Positions 26,110 through 38,541 are shown, numbered from the stretch's first letter. The stretch is DNA of 64,000 bases from Tenrec ecaudatus (GCF_050624435.1 NC_134535.1:121507731-121571730); one strand, 5' to 3'. Notes: generated from the sequence alone by a model not told the origin. A program made the numbers and translations.

Positions 26110-26790
26110 GGACTTCCAGAATAAGAAAACACTTTGAAGAAGGAACCTGCTGTCCACTTCAGAGTACGTAATCATTGAAAATCATATGGAGAGCAGTTAA
26201 ACATTGTCAATTACTGAAAAGTTAATGAGCAGAAGCAGAATACTGTTAGACATGGTGCTAGAATATGAACCCCTGAAGTCAAACACTCAAAATATGACTA
26301 AGGGAGGGCTGGCTTCTCAAACTAGAGTTGGCCATAATGACAGGGAGGGAATAAACCCTGTAAGGTAGAGCTTTTGGGACCTTCATTTGCTGAAGGGACT
26401 TGACAGAAAATGAGGGGGAAAAAAGTGACAAAGATCAAGTAATAATTGGAACTTGGAACTTATGATGTGTGAATCTAGGAAAGTTGGAAGTCATTAAAAA
26501 TGAAACAGAACACATAAAGGTTGATATTCTAGATGCAAGTGGGTGGAAATAAAGTGGTATTGGCCATTTTGAATCAAAATCATGTGACTTACAATGTCAC
26601 AAATGAGACAATCAAGAGGAATGGCACTGCCTTCATTGTCAAAAAGGACACTTCAAGGTCTATCTTGAAATACAAAGCTGTCTGTGATAAGATAAAGTCT
26701 ATATGAATACATAGAAATCCAATGACTGCCACTATTCATATTTATGCACCAATCGCCAAAGCAAGTGATGAATTCGCCTGTCTTCAGTCT
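26110..26790 (+). mobile_element. BovB/RTE LINE fragment (endonuclease region)
   Basis: Matches the BovB type by tattggccattttgaatcaa, ggaatggcactgccttcatt, caaaaaggacacttcaaggt and catatttatgcaccaatcgc. This is the endonuclease-coding part, heavily decayed. No intact ORF. Confidence 0.8.
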
Positions 26791-26799
26791 GGTGTTATA

Positions 26800-27330
26800 G
26801 TGGGTCTAGCTTTAAATCAATTTAATTTAATTCTTTAAAATGGACATTTCCCTTAAAATAACCTCGAATTATGGAGGTTGCTTGCTTCTCAGAAGTGCAG
26901 AGTCTAATATGTGATTTGTCTATCTTACATTGTCTGGATCACCAAGGGTTGATCAGGAGCTAGTTCCTGATTGTACAGTTAGGAACAAATTACCAGACAT
27001 GTACCCCTCTTTGGGCTTTTACAAATAGTGTCCCACTGGGTCCATTGACAACCGAAGTGCATTTGCTCTCTCCAACAGGGGCATGAGCCCCCTTTCCCCA
27101 CTGATCTAATCTCTCAGTCAAGTGTCCTGATTATTCTTATATGATTACCTGTTAATTTGGGGTTATCATAAAGCACTGCCTTGTGGCAGTAATTTGATAG
27201 TTTTCTTCTAGAAAGGGGATTGTTACCAGTATCCAAATCCTAAGCACCCAGACTATGGAAAACTAGAGATGATAGCAGTAGCTCAAAATCCCCTTTCAGG
27301 GCCACTACATGGAATACGTCTCTGAATATC
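26800..27330. other. Unassigned interval between BovB pieces
   Basis: No open frame of note and no repeat recognised with confidence. Confidence 0.4.
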
Positions 27331-27519
27331 CAGTGCACAATGACTAGAATAGCCTAGTAGTCAGATGATGAGCTTTGTAACATTAGGCCTTGCATAAGGA
27401 AGACCTAAGTAGAATCCATGCCTTTGAATGGTACTGGAGAAGAATATTGAAAGTGTCATGGGCTGCTTAAAGGACAAACCGATCTGTATTGGCAGAAGTA
27501 TGGTTAGAGTACTCCTTAT
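27330..27519 (+). mobile_element. BovB/RTE 3' region, left part of an interrupted copy
   Basis: Has gtactggagaagaatattga, aagtgtcatgggctgcttaa and gatctgtattggcagaagta, the RTE segment before the terminal region. It breaks off at the T-run 27518-27526; the continuation is at 37178. Confidence 0.7.
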
Positions 27520-27551
27520 TTTTTTTGACCTTTAAAAAAAATCATTTATTG

Positions 27552-28722
27552 AAGATGGCGACGGAGTGACACACACCAGAGGGACTCCGCAGAATCCAGC
27601 CCAGGAGAGTTGCTCAGAGTGAAATTCAACGCCACTGGATCACAGGAGGTGCATCATAAAGATAAGTAGGCACAGATCCACGGGGTTTTGAGGGGCTGGG
27701 GGCTTTTGGCTTACCTCAGTGGAAGCCGACTGGGGCTCGACCCTAGTCCAGTTGCTGGATCTGCCCAAGCCGGGACCATTTGGAACCTGTAGCAGGGCTT
27801 GGTCTCAGCACAGCCACAGTTTTTCCCTATCTGCCTCAGGGCAGTAACAGGAAGCTTGCGGCTCCACCGGCAGGGATCGGGGTTCTTCTACATTGTTGCT
27901 TCTGTTTGCGTCTCTGCTTTATATTCCCACACAGCCTTGGAGGGCTGCGCAGGGGCTTTTTCAAGGCACAGGTGCAGCCGCAGCCGTGCCGCGTGGTCTG
28001 AGCAGGGAATAAACCCAAACCCCCACAGCTCCATAGGCAGGGATCAAGCTTCAGCTACACGGCGGCGTCTGTTAACATCTCTGCTCTCTGTCCCCCCATT
28101 TCTCTGGGGGTGGCTCAGCAGTTTTCTTGCGACCCTTCTTGGGGCTCAGCTGCGAACTACCGCTGGGGCTTGGGGCAGGGAGTAAGCCCTTGTAGATCCA
28201 CAGGCAGGGAGTGGGACTCAGCTACATAGTTTCTTTTGCTTCCCTCGCTTCCCTGTACCCCTGCACAGTCTAGTCTCACTTTTTGATTTTTCTCACCCCC
28301 CTTGTTCCTGCCCTGCTCTCTCACACTCTGTTGCGGACTTACAGGGCACTCCCATTGCCCTAGGGCATTTGTGCCTGGATCACACCCAGCTAGGTGAGCT
28401 CCAACCTGCATAGATAGCCCAAGGCTAGGGTAAGGCCTGCTTGCTCTCCAGGGGATACTCCTCAGACTTCTCACCAGGGAGTTCCTGCCTGTGTACCTGG
28501 GGACATAAGGCAGCTCAGCCAACACTTATCAATATTCAAACCAATAGCGGGAACTCCAGCCCAGCCTCTGCAACACTGGTGCAGGCAGTCGATCTGCCAT
28601 CTGGGGCACTCCCCTGATAGGGAAGCCACAGGAAGATAAAGTGGTAGGTTAATCCCATAGCAAAACAGCTGTAGGCAGATCGAAGAAGAATTCCTATAAG
28701 TCTTCCAGAGAGAGACTAGAAA
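27552..28722 (+). promoter_or_regulatory. L1 5' UTR / internal promoter region
   Basis: GC-rich, CpG-containing leader between the L1 5' end and ORF1. By analogy to other L1s it would hold the internal Pol II promoter; no specific site was assigned. Open frames seen in it are not conserved L1 genes. Confidence 0.6.
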
Positions 28723-29802
28723 ATGGCACCTGGTCCCTCAAAAACAACTCAACGCAAACAGCCATCACCCCCAACGACCTCAACGAAAAAATAGGAGAAA
28801 CAAAAGGCAAAGGAAGAAGATGTCCTGAACAAAACAACATACATAGAAGAAGCAGACATTGAGATGCCATACAAAGAAGCTCTCGGAATGGTGCTTGGAG
28901 CGATGCAGCATATGAGGGAAACACTACAGAAAAAGGATGAAATGATAGAGGAGATAAAAGACATATACCAAAGGAAAATACAGAAGCTTAAGGAGCAGGT
29001 AACGAAAAACAATAGCAGAATCATGTTCCTTGAGAATCGATTGGAGGAATCAGAGACCGCATCAGTGTCGTGGAGGACAGCCAAGCAGACTTTAATAAAC
29101 GTGAACAAAAATCTAATAAGAGCATCAGAGAAGCCGAAGAAAACCCAAGAGCTATGTCTGATGCTATGAAGCGGAACAACATTAGAATAATTGGCCTACC
29201 GGAGGAAGACACAACAAAGAAGTCATCTGCAACAATAGTGAGAGAATTCTTGGAGGAAAACTTCCCCAGCCTAATGAATGAAAACCAAGCAACCATCCAG
29301 GAGGCTGAAAGAACACCAGCACTACGGGACCCCAAGAAGAAATCACCAAGGCACATAATAGTTAAACTTTCAAACTTTGAGGAAAAGGAGAAAATCATGA
29401 GAGCAGCTAGGGAAAAGCAAGCAATCACATATAAAGGTTCCCACATAAGGATATGCTCAGACCTATCAGCAGAAACTATGAAAAAAAAGGAGAGAGTGGA
29501 GTAACATATTCCAAAAATTGAAAGAAAACAACGCAAATCCAAGAATACTCTACCCAGCCAAATTATCGATCAAGATCGATGGAGAAGTAAAAGTCTTCCC
29601 AGACAAGGAAAAACTCAAAAAATACGTTACAACAAACCCAGCCTTACAAAAGATCCTCGCCGACTCAGTATGGGCAGAAGAACAACACTCACCAAGCACA
29701 AATAAGAGACCAGCACATAGAACAACCTCACCCAGAGCACAACAAAGAGAAAACAGACCCCAAGATAGCAATGGCTTAAGGATGGAAAGAAGTCAAGAAT
29801 GA
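28723..29802 (+). pseudogene. L1 ORF1 (RNA-binding chaperone), disabled
   Basis: The frame begins MAPGPSKTTQRKQPS and hits an internal TAG at 28792-28794. A coiled-coil region follows (ATG 28864: MPYKEALGMVLGAMQHMRET...). One base is missing near 29056-29060, moving the frame. The RRM part (RIIGLPEEDTTKK, FLEENFPSL) and the C-terminal domain (HIIVKLSNFEEKEKI, YKGSHIRI) lie in the second frame. A further shift at the A-run 29479-29489 leads into NANPRILYPAKLS..., ending at 29802. Three defects make this ORF1p non-functional as it stands. Confidence 0.88.
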
Positions 29803-29868
29803 TACACACACAAAACACACACTAATGAGAAAGGAAAGTAGGAAAACTCCCAACACAAAAAGTATACA

Positions 29869-32800
29869 ATGGCATCACAGAGTCCGCACATGGAGATAAT
29901 AACCCAGAATATCAATGGCCTGAACTCAGGCATTAAAAGACTGAGACTAGCAGAATGGCTTAGAAAACACAACCCATCAATTTGCTGCCTACAGGAGACA
30001 CATCTCAAGGCTACAGACAAAAATAGGCTGAGAATCAAAGGCTGGAGAAGGACCTACCAAGCAAACAGCAATACAAAAAAAGCAGGGGTTGCAATCCTTA
30101 TCTCGGATAAAATTGACCTCAAAGTGCAAACCATAAAAAGAGATAAGGAGGGACACTATATAATGCTCAAGGGAATAATAGACAATGAACCACTAAGCAT
30201 TGTAAACATATATTCCCCGAATGAGAGACCAGCTCAATACGTGAACCAAACACTCCAAAAGATTAAGAAAGAAATCACAGACTCGACAATTATAGTGCGT
30301 GACTTCAACACACCACTCACTGAGAAAGATAGATCACAGGGAAAGAAACTCAACAAGGAGACTAGAGAGCTAAACTCCACAATTAGACAATTTGACCTAA
30401 TAGATATTTACAGAGCTTTTCATCCAAATACAAAAAATTTCACATTCTTTTCAAGTCCCCATGGCACATATTCAAAGATAGACCACATGCTGGGGCATAA
30501 GGCAAATCGACATAAATTTAAGCACATTGAAATAATACAGACCTCTCTCTCTGACCACTGTGCCATAAGACTGGAAATCAACAAAAGGAAGACAAAGAAA
30601 ATAAGAGCAAATAATTGGAGGATGAATAACTCTCTACTGCAAAAGGAGTGCATACTGGTGCAGATCCGAGACGAAATCAGGAAATTTCTAGAAACCAACG
30701 AAAATGAGCACACGACGTACCAAAACTTATGGGACACAGCAAAGGCAGTCATCAGAGGAAGGTTCATAGCAATACAAGCACACCTGAGAAAGGAAGAGAG
30801 ACTCATGACGGATACGCTGACACAAAATTTACAAAAACTAGAGCTGAGTCAGCAGGACAACCCTACTAATAGCAAAAGAAAAGAAATTATAAAAATCAGG
30901 GCTGAGATTCAGGAGAGGGAAAATAAAAAAACTATGGAAAAAATTAATATCGCTAAAAGTTGGTTCTTTGAAAAGATAAACAGGATCGATAGACCATTGG
31001 CAAACCTAACCAAAGAAAGGAGGGAACAAATCTCAATAGCAAGAATAAGGGATGAAAGAGGGGTCATTACAACAGACCCTAATGAAATCAAAAGGATAGT
31101 TACACAATACTATGAAGGATTGTACTCCAGTGAATTCAACAATTTGGAAGACATGGACAAATTCCTGGAAAAACAATCCCTCCCTAGACTATCCTTGGTG
31201 GACATCAAGAATCTCAACAGACCCATCACAATAGAAGAAATAGAAAAGGTTATCAAGGGATTACCAACAAAAAAATCTCCTGGACCAGATGGATACACTG
31301 GAGAATTCTATCAAGCATTCAGGGAAGAACTAATACCAATCCTACACAAACTTTTCCAGAACATAGAAAAAGATGGCAAACTCCCAAACTCCTTCTATGA
31401 AGCTAGTATAACTCTGATACCCAAACCGGGCAAGGATCCCACAAGAATCGAGAACTACAGACCGATATCCCTAATGAACATTGATGCAAAAATCCTTAAC
31501 AAAATACTAGCCAACAGAATACAAAAGTATATAAAACAAATAATTCACCATGACCAAGTGGGATTCATACCAGGGATGCAGGGATGGTTCAACATAGGAA
31601 AGACCATTAGTATTATTCGTCACATTGATATGAAAAAGTATAAGAATCACATGATAATATCAATAGACGCAGAAAAAGCATTCGACAACATCCAACACCA
31701 ATTCCTGTTTAAGACACTAGCGAAAATAGGAATGGAAGGAAAGTTCCTCAAGACAATACAAGCTATATATGAAAAACCAACAGCCAAAGTCATAGTCAAT
31801 AAAGAAAAGACTAACACAATCCCACTGAAAAAGGGAACCAGACAAGGATGCCCCTTGTCTCCACTCCTATTTAATATCGTGCTGGAGGTTTTAGCTAACA
31901 GCATAAGGCAAAGAAGTGACATCAAAGGTATTCGTCTGGGGAAGGAAGAGGTGAAACTATCGTCATTTGCAGATGATATGATTTTATATATGGAAAATCC
32001 CAAAAGTTCCACAAGGGGAGTACTGGAAGCAATAGAGGAGTTTGGCAGAGTGGCAGGATACAAGATCAACAAACAGAAGTCCATCGGACTGTTATACACA
32101 TCAGATAAGACCACAGAAGAAGAGATCACAAAGGTGGTACCCTACACAATAGCCAAACACAAACTGAAATATCTAGGGATACACTTGACTGAAAAAACAA
32201 AAGATCTATATAGGGAAAACTATAGAACACTATTACAAGAAACCAAGAGCGACCTCAACAAATGGAAGAATATTCCATGCTCTTGGATTGGGAGACTTAA
32301 TATAGTTAAGATGTCAGTTCTGCCAAAGGCACTATATAAGTTTAATGCTATCCCGATACAATTACCATCATCTTTCTTCAAAGAAATGGAAAAACTGATT
32401 ACCAACTTCATATGGAGAGAGAAGAAGCCCAGAATTAGCAGAGAACTCCTCAAGAAGGACACCGTGGGAGGGCTTGCTTTACCTGACTTTGGCACATACT
32501 ATGCAGCCACAGTTCTCAAAACTGCATGGTATTGGTACAATGACAGATACTCAGACCAATGGAAAAGAACTGAAAACCCAGAAATAAAAGCATCAGCATA
32601 CACACAGCTGATCTTTGACAAGGGCCCCAAAAATATCAAATGGGAAGCAGATGCCCTCTTTAACAAGTGGTGCTGGAAAAAATGGATATCAACATGCAGA
32701 AAAATGAAGCAAGACCCTTATCTCACTCCATGCACAAGAATAAACTCAAGGTGGATCACAGACCTTGAAGTTAAACCCCAAACTATTAGGGCCATCAATG

Positions 32801-33315
32801 AGGGAATTGGGACCAACTTGAGAACTTTGGCGCAGGGAATACACAGGTTATCAGAAATAGGGAAGGACACAAACACAGAGGAGGCACAAATCGACAAATG
32901 GGATATACTGAAGATAAAACACTTGTGTACATCTAAAGAATTCACCAAGAGAGTAATAAGAGAGTCCACAGACTGGGAAAACATCTTTAGCAATGACACA
33001 TCAGACAAAGGCCTTATTACTAAAATCTACAGTACTCTGCTAGCTTCCAAAAAGAAAAAAACCAATAGCCCACTTGAAAGGTGGGCAAAGGACTTGAACA
33101 GAAGTTTCACAGGGGCAGAAATCCAAATGGCCAACAAACATATGAGAAAATGTTCCCGATCTTTAGCCATAAGAGAAATGCAAATTAAAACAACAATGAG
33201 GTACCACCTGACACCCTCAAAGGTAGCCCAATTCAAAAAATCAGAAAGCAACAAGTGTTGCAGGGGCTGTGGGGAGACAGGAACTCTCATCCACTGCTGG
33301 TGGGACTGTAAGTAG
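29869..33315 (+). CDS. L1 ORF2 (endonuclease + reverse transcriptase), frameshifted near the 3' end
   Basis: 1148 codons are open. The AP-like endonuclease residues sit at N14 (NINGLN), E43 (LQETH), D145 and N147 (RDFNT), D205 (KIDHM) and H230 (SDHC), the same numbering as I know for human ORF2p. Residue 144 is Arg where Gly is usual. The RT domain has [42 protein letters not shown] and the catalytic F700-A-D702-D703. The Cys-rich motif CCRGCG...HCWWDC precedes a one-base deletion near 33312-33314; the remaining C-terminal part is in another frame to 33689. Only this lesion separates it from a full ORF. Confidence 0.93.
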   Translation: MASQSPHMEIITQNINGLNSGIKRLRLAEWLRKHNPSICCLQETHLKATDKNRLRIKGWRRTYQANSNTKKAGVAILISDKIDLKVQTIKRDKEGHYIMLKGIIDNEPLSIVNIYSPNERPAQYVNQTLQKIKKEITDSTIIVRDFNTPLTEKDRSQGKKLNKETRELNSTIRQFDLIDIYRAFHPNTKNFTFFSSPHGTYSKIDHMLGHKANRHKFKHIEIIQTSLSDHCAIRLEINKRKTKKIRANNWRMNNSLLQKECILVQIRDEIRKFLETNENEHTTYQNLWDTAKAVIRGRFIAIQAHLRKEERLMTDTLTQNLQKLELSQQDNPTNSKRKEIIKIRAEIQERENKKTMEKINIAKSWFFEKINRIDRPLANLTKERREQISIARIRDERGVITTDPNEIKRIVTQYYEGLYSSEFNNLEDMDKFLEKQSLPRLSLVDIKNLNRPITIEEIEKVIKGLPTKKSPGPDGYTGEFYQAFREELIPILHKLFQNIEKDGKLPNSFYEASITLIPKPGKDPTRIENYRPISLMNIDAKILNKILANRIQKYIKQIIHHDQVGFIPGMQGWFNIGKTISIIRHIDMKKYKNHMIISIDAEKAFDNIQHQFLFKTLAKIGMEGKFLKTIQAIYEKPTAKVIVNKEKTNTIPLKKGTRQGCPLSPLLFNIVLEVLANSIRQRSDIKGIRLGKEEVKLSSFADDMILYMENPKSSTRGVLEAIEEFGRVAGYKINKQKSIGLLYTSDKTTEEEITKVVPYTIAKHKLKYLGIHLTEKTKDLYRENYRTLLQETKSDLNKWKNIPCSWIGRLNIVKMSVLPKALYKFNAIPIQLPSSFFKEMEKLITNFIWREKKPRISRELLKKDTVGGLALPDFGTYYAATVLKTAWYWYNDRYSDQWKRTENPEIKASAYTQLIFDKGPKNIKWEADALFNKWCWKKWISTCRKMKQDPYLTPCTRINSRWITDLEVKPQTIRAINEGIGTNLRTLAQGIHRLSEIGKDTNTEEAQIDKWDILKIKHLCTSKEFTKRVIRESTDWENIFSNDTSDKGLITKIYSTLLASKKKKTNSPLERWAKDLNRSFTGAEIQMANKHMRKCSRSLAIREMQIKTTMRYHLTPSKVAQFKKSESNKCCRGCGETGTLIHCWWDCK

Positions 33316-33689
33316 TACAGACACTATGGAAATCAATCTGGCGATACCTAAAACAGATGGAAATAGAGTTACCATATGACCCAGCAATCCCCCTACTGGG
33401 CATATACCCAGAAGAGGCAAGAAACAAACCAAGACCAGACATCTGTGCTCCAATGTTCATTGCGGCACGGTTCACAATTGCAAGGAGTTGGAAGCAACCC
33501 AAATTTCCATCAACTGACGATTGGATTAAAAAACGGTGGTATATACATACAATGGAGTACTACGCATCACTAAAAAGCAGTGATGAACGTATGAGGTACA
33601 TAGCGGCATGGGAAGAACTGGAGGAAATCATGCTAAGCGAAGTAAGTCAGGCACAAAAGGACAAGTACAACATGAGTCCGCTGAGGTAA
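33306..33689 (+). pseudogene. L1 ORF2 C-terminal remainder in shifted frame
   Basis: After the frameshift, the second frame (ATG at 33357) carries the conserved ORF2 end: IELPYDPAIPLLGIYP, DDWIKKRWYIHTMEYYASLK and WEELEEIMLSEVSQAQKDKY, with the stop at 33687-33689. Confidence 0.88.
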
Positions 33690-36492
33690 GAATTAAAAAA
33701 AATTTTTTTAAAAGCAAAAGTGGCATAGGGAAAAAAGCTACTGTATACAAACATTTTAGGGGTGAAGACGGTGTAGTATGGAAGAGACCAGACCAAAACC
33801 AGGGATGTACATGGCAGACAATGGTGGAGGAGTTGGGGAAAGGAAAACAAAAGGATGAATACAAGGAAGAAAAGGGTAGTGGGGTCATGGGGCATTAATC
33901 CACCCAAGGGGAGGGTATTGTTTATATCTCCACAGGGAAAGTGGGACCAGACTTCAACCCAGTGTCTCAAGGTGTGAATGCAATATCCCGGCGTGGAGGA
34001 GGGAACCAGTGGAGAGGTCTGGGAGGCTGGCCCCAGCACCATAAATTAAGTGGATTCCTGCCCCTCCCCCGAAAAGAATTTGTTCCAAAGGACGACATTG
34101 ACTCTGCAGCTCCGGGAGATGGACATATCTGATCAGAGCACACGGGAGCAGATGAAGGGGCAGGAGGAGAGAGTGGAGCACAGCCTGGCCCACCAGGCTG
34201 TGATGATGATGTTCCTGAGTAGAGCAGCCAGTCCACAGAGAGAACAACATGGCTGGCCCTACTATGAGACATGATGCCCTTCAGTGACTAAGGGCGATAC
34301 AGGGGATAGCACCGGAGACACAGTGTAGGAATTGCACCTGACCTGATCCCACCACACCGAGGCAAATCACTGGGGGAGTGCAGCGGAACAGCAAGGGAAT
34401 GGAGTGGCAAGGTCCCCAGGGAATGCTGAAAGTGGACTTTGGGGCCAGGGCGTGGTGCCCCAACAGACTGGACTGGAAAACTCTCCTAAGGGCCAGCAAA
34501 CGATCCCTGAACTAACTACAAGCTTTTCTCTTGTGAACTGTTTTGTTCTGTTCTTTGTCAGTGGTTTGTTTTTGTTGTTTTGTTGTCTGGTTGTATACTG
34601 TTGCTTTGTGTTCCTCTGTCTTGTTTTCGTGCATGTTAGTGACTCCACAGGTCTGTCTGAATAGGACCGGCTGGATGAGCTATCTGGAGGAAAAACAACG
34701 GGACCGACAGTTCCGGGGGGACTTAGGGTGGGGGGATAGGGGGGTAAGGAAGTGGTGTTAACAAACCCAGGGACAAGGGAAAAACATGGGACCCCCAAAT
34801 GGTAGAGAAGGGGGAGTGGCAGGCCTGGTGGGAAATGATCAAGGGTAAGGTTGCTTAGAGAAGAGGTAAACTCTAGCCCAGGTGGCGATGAAGCATGGTA
34901 GTAGGGCAGGAGGAAAGTCAAGGGAGATGGAGGAAAGAGCTAGGAGTCAAAGGGCATTCATGGAGGTCTAGACAAAGACATGCACATGCAAATATATATA
35001 GGAGGATGGGGAAATAGATCTATGTGTCTATATTTATAAGTCAAGTATTAAGGTGGCGGAAGGACCTTGGGCCTCTACTCAAACACTCCCTCAATGCATG
35101 AATACCTTCTTTTATTAAATTGAATCTCTATGATGCTCACTCTCCCGACACAAAGGCTGGAGCCAAAGTGGGTGAACAAGTAAATGTGGTCAAGAAAGCG
35201 GATGGTGCCCGGCTATCAAAAGAGATAGTGACTGGGGTCTTAAAGGCTTGAAGATAAACAAGCAGCCATCTAGCTCAGAAGCAACAAAGTCCACATGGAA
35301 GAACACACCAGCCTGTGTGATCGAGTGGTCCCAAAGGGATCAGTTACCAGGCATCAAAGAACAAAAAATCATATCATTGACTGCACACCTCCATGATAGG
35401 ATCGCTGAAGACAAATGGGTGCATAAGCAAATGTGGTGAAGAAAGCTGATGGTGCCCGGCTATCAAAAGAGATAGTGTCTGGGGTCTTAAAGGCTTGAAG
35501 GTGAACAAGCGGCCATCTAGCTCAGAAGCAAAAAAGCCCAGATGGAAGAAGCACACCGGCCAGTGCGATCACGAGGTGCCAAGGGACCAGGTATAAGGCA
35601 TCATGCAAAAAAAACCCACAAACAACGATATAAGTGTGTGTATGTATGTGTATATATGTGTATATGTACCATATTAAATGAAGGGGGGAAGTGCAGAGTG
35701 GAGACCCAAGGCCCCAGTGTCGGCCAATGGAGATCCCCTCATAGAGGCGTTTAGGAGAGGAGATGGGTTAATTAGGGTGCGAGGTAGTACCGATGAAGAA
35801 CACAGCTTTCCCCCGATCCTGGATGCTTCCTCCCCCCAACTACCATGATCTGAATTCTACCTTGCAGTCCTGGATAGGACAGAGGCTTTACACTGGTGCA
35901 TATGAGGGCTGGAGGTACAGGGAATCCAGGGTGGATGATACCTTCAGGACCAAGGGTGTGAGGGACGATGCTGGGAGAGTGGGGGGTGAGTGGGTTGGAA
36001 AGGGGGAACAGATTACAAGGATACAGATGTGACCTCTTCCCTGGGAGAGGGACAGCAGAGAAGGGCGGGGGGAAGGGAGACTCTGGATAGGTCAAGATAT
36101 GACAAAATAACGAGGTATAAATTACCAAGGGCACATGTGGGAGGGGGGAAAGGGGAGGGAGAGGGAAAAAAAAAAGAGGACCTGATGCAAGGCGCTTAAG
36201 TGTAGAGTAAATGCCTTGAGAATGATTGGGGCAGGGAATGTATGGATGTGCTTTATACAATTGATGTATGTATATGTATGGATTGTGATAAGAGTTGTAT
36301 GAGTCCCTAATAAAATGTAAAAAAAGAAAAGAGGAGAAAAAAATGATTAGGGCAAAGACTGTACAGATGTGCTTTATACAATTGATGTATGTATATGTAT
36401 GAACTGTGATAAGAATTGTATGAGCCCCTAATAAATTGTTAAAATTAAAAAAAAGAGTTGTATGAGCCCCCAATAAAAATGATTTAAGAAAG
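33690..36492 (+). other. L1 3' UTR with internal tandem duplication and three stacked 3' tails
   Basis: Long G-rich 3' UTR with polypurine tracts. A segment beginning gatggtgcccggctatcaaa occurs at 35201 and again at 35448 (period about 247 bp). The extreme 3' end, with ttgatgtatgtatatgtatg and AATAAA, is stacked: AATAAA at 36309-36314, 36430-36435 and 36472-36477, each followed by an A-rich run. Confidence 0.85.
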
Positions 36493-36695
36493 AAAAAAAA
36501 TCATTTATTGGGGGCTCTTACAACTCTTGTTACAAATCTTACATCAATTGAATCTGACATAATCGTACATATATTCCATCATTCTTTTCTAGATATTTAC
36601 TTTCCATTGAGCCTTTGGGTTCAGCTCCTCCTCCTTTTTCCCCTCCCTCTCCACTTCTCCCAGCCCTCATGGCCCCTGATAGATTGTAGATTGTT
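36493..36695 (-). mobile_element. Inverted L1 3'-end fragment (host of the full-length L1 insertion)
   Basis: Reads as the reverse of the L1 3' end: tcatttattgggggctctta (T-run side first), then acatcaattg and pyrimidine-rich cctcctttttcccctccctc. Its T-rich start is also found left of the full-length L1 (27521-27551), so the L1 at 27552 landed in its poly(A)/AATAAA end. Confidence 0.75.
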
Positions 36696-36887
36696 AAAAA
36701 AAATCTGACTTTTAAGAGACTGCCACTATTAGTCTTCTGTGATACAGACATCAGCCTTGGTTTCGGCCTTCAATGAATACATTTAAGATAAAGCATGAGA
36801 ACATCAGCAGAGAAAAGATATAATTCATACATTAACTACGAGTTGTTTTTGAGATGTAGGATTCTGAAAAGTATTTATTTATTTCTT

Positions 36888-37177
36888 TTTTTAAAACATT
36901 TTATTAGGGGGTCATACATATGCATACTTCAATTGTATAAAGCACATCTTTACATTCTTTGCCCTCATCATTTTCAAAGCATTTTCTCTCCACTTAAGCC
37001 CCTTGCATCAGGTCCTCTTTTTTCCCCCTCCTTCCCCGCTCCCCTCCCCCATGAGCCCTCGATAATTTATAGGTGATTATTTTGTTATATCTTGCCCTAT
37101 ACGGTGTCTCCCTTCACTCCCTTTTCTGCTGTCCGTCCCCCAGGGAGGAGGTCACATGTAGATCCCTGTAATCGGTT
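36888..37177 (-). mobile_element. Second inverted L1 3'-end fragment
   Basis: Starts with a T-rich run, then attttattagggggtcatac, aattgtataaagcacatctt and ccccttgcatcaggtcctc, the reverse of the L1 3' UTR end seen at 36120-36320. It is bounded on the right by BovB sequence at about 37178. Confidence 0.8.
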
Positions 37178-37450
37178 CCCCCTTAGAGGCTAGTATGGTG
37201 AGATTTTATCTCCCATAGTTTGGACATGTTGTCACGAGAAACCAGTCCCATGTTTGGTAAAGCCTAGGGGCAGAGAAGGAAAGGAGAGCCTTCATACATA
37301 TAGGTTAACATAGTGCTTGCATCAGTGAGCTTAGTCACAGGAACAATTGTGAGGATGTCACAGGAGCGGCCAGTGTTTTATTCTGTTGTGTGTAGGTCGC
37401 TATGGGTTGGCACCAACTCGATAGCATCCAACAACAACAACCACAACAAG
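37178..37450 (+). mobile_element. BovB/RTE 3' end, right part of the interrupted copy
   Basis: Continues 27519: tttggacatgttgtcacgag, ccagtcccatgtttggtaaa, aacaattgtgaggatgtcac, tgggttggcaccaactcgat and a CAACAACAACAAC tail. Confidence 0.75.
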
Positions 37451-37971
37451 AAGGCAACAATGGGACATACTTTCAAGTGTACATAATTTTCAAAGAGCCT
37501 TTGGTGAAATTCTTTCAGCAAAGCCACCATGCTCAGATGGTGCAGGTTAATGAGAGAGAAGGTGAATTGAGAAGCATGAAGATCAGAGGCTGGTTGTTAG
37601 GGTAGCCAGCCCTGACAGAAACATGGGTCTGTAGGTTCAATTGTACGATGATAATATATAAAGATTATAGTGAAGTCATAGAAGATAGGAGAGAGAGTAA
37701 AGTAAAGGGGTCAGACACATTTCATGGTAGCATGATCACCTCAGCCACTCTTGATGGTCCACATGAAGATGGGAGATGAGAGGATAAAAGGTAATTGTTT
37801 TGATTTTCAGGTACCTTAAAAGTCTTCCAGTTTTTCTGCTCTACAGTTCCAAACTTCGTTCTGTATTTTAGGATGTGGTATTAATCTAAATTAACTTGTT
37901 TATCTCAAAGAATCAAAGTACATACAATTATGAAGCAGTACAATAGCTTATAATTTAACTTAAGTTAATTT

Positions 37972-38350
37972 TGTTAGGTAGGGTTTCCTAGAGATGTCAA
38001 ATGAGTGGCAATCATATACATATGACAAAGTAATTTATATCAAGAAGGCAGTCAATACAGCTGCATAGTGTCAGGTCCAGTTTGGCTCAAGTTTGTGGGT
38101 CAAATGGTAAGCAGAAGAACCAGGAAGCCATAAGTTCAGCCCTAGGGCCCAAGCCAGTGCAGACAGGGTTGAATGGACTGAAGCCAGGCAATATCATACT
38201 TTTATTACATTCGCAGTTGCCTGTGGAGTACAGAATCATTCAAGAGGCTGTATGCTCAGGTAGGTTAGCAATAGCTGGAATTGCAAAAGACAGTTTGCAT
38301 GTGACAAGAAGGATGGAGTTAGCTATCTTTTCTCATACCAAAGTTCTATA
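37972..38350 (+). repeat. Unclassified interspersed repeat, + orientation
   Basis: Contains ggtagggtttcctagagatg, gtctaggt-like head and cctgtggagtacagaatcat ... gcaaaagacagtttgcatgt. The last part recurs inverted at 40960-41165. Family not identified. Confidence 0.5.
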
Positions 38351-38541
38351 AATAAATGAATGATGTATCTAGCATTTTTCAAAAAGAGTTCTATGTCACA
38401 ATCAATTTTATTCAAGTCCATCATTAGAAAAAAACAGAGTAAGTGAATATAGTAACAGTCAAGGGCAGTCGATTCAGATTAGGTTAATATAGGCAGAAAA
38501 ATATTTGATAAAATTTTACCCCCATTGTGGTAAAAACTTCA

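Larger units (their letters stand above)
27552..36492 (+). mobile_element. Full-length L1 (LINE-1), nearly intact, with 18-bp TSD
   Basis: The 5' end is aagatggcgacggag, as in many mammalian L1s. Then come a GC-rich 5' UTR (27552-28722), a broken ORF1 (28723-29802), an almost complete ORF2 (29869-33689) and a long 3' UTR with several AATAAA-bearing tails. The flanks AAAAAAAATCATTTATTG at 27534-27551 and 36493-36510 are identical, marking a complete insertion. The large size (about 8.9 kb) comes from the roughly 2.8-kb 3' UTR. Confidence 0.93.

Noticed and set aside
27780-28525. ORFs up to 128 codons at the L1 5' end
   Set aside because: Located in the L1 5' UTR, overlapping on both strands, with no conserved motif.
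35772-36473. 233-codon minus-strand ORF
   Set aside because: Entirely antisense to the L1 3' UTR; low-complexity Pro/Leu/Tyr composition from a polypurine tract.
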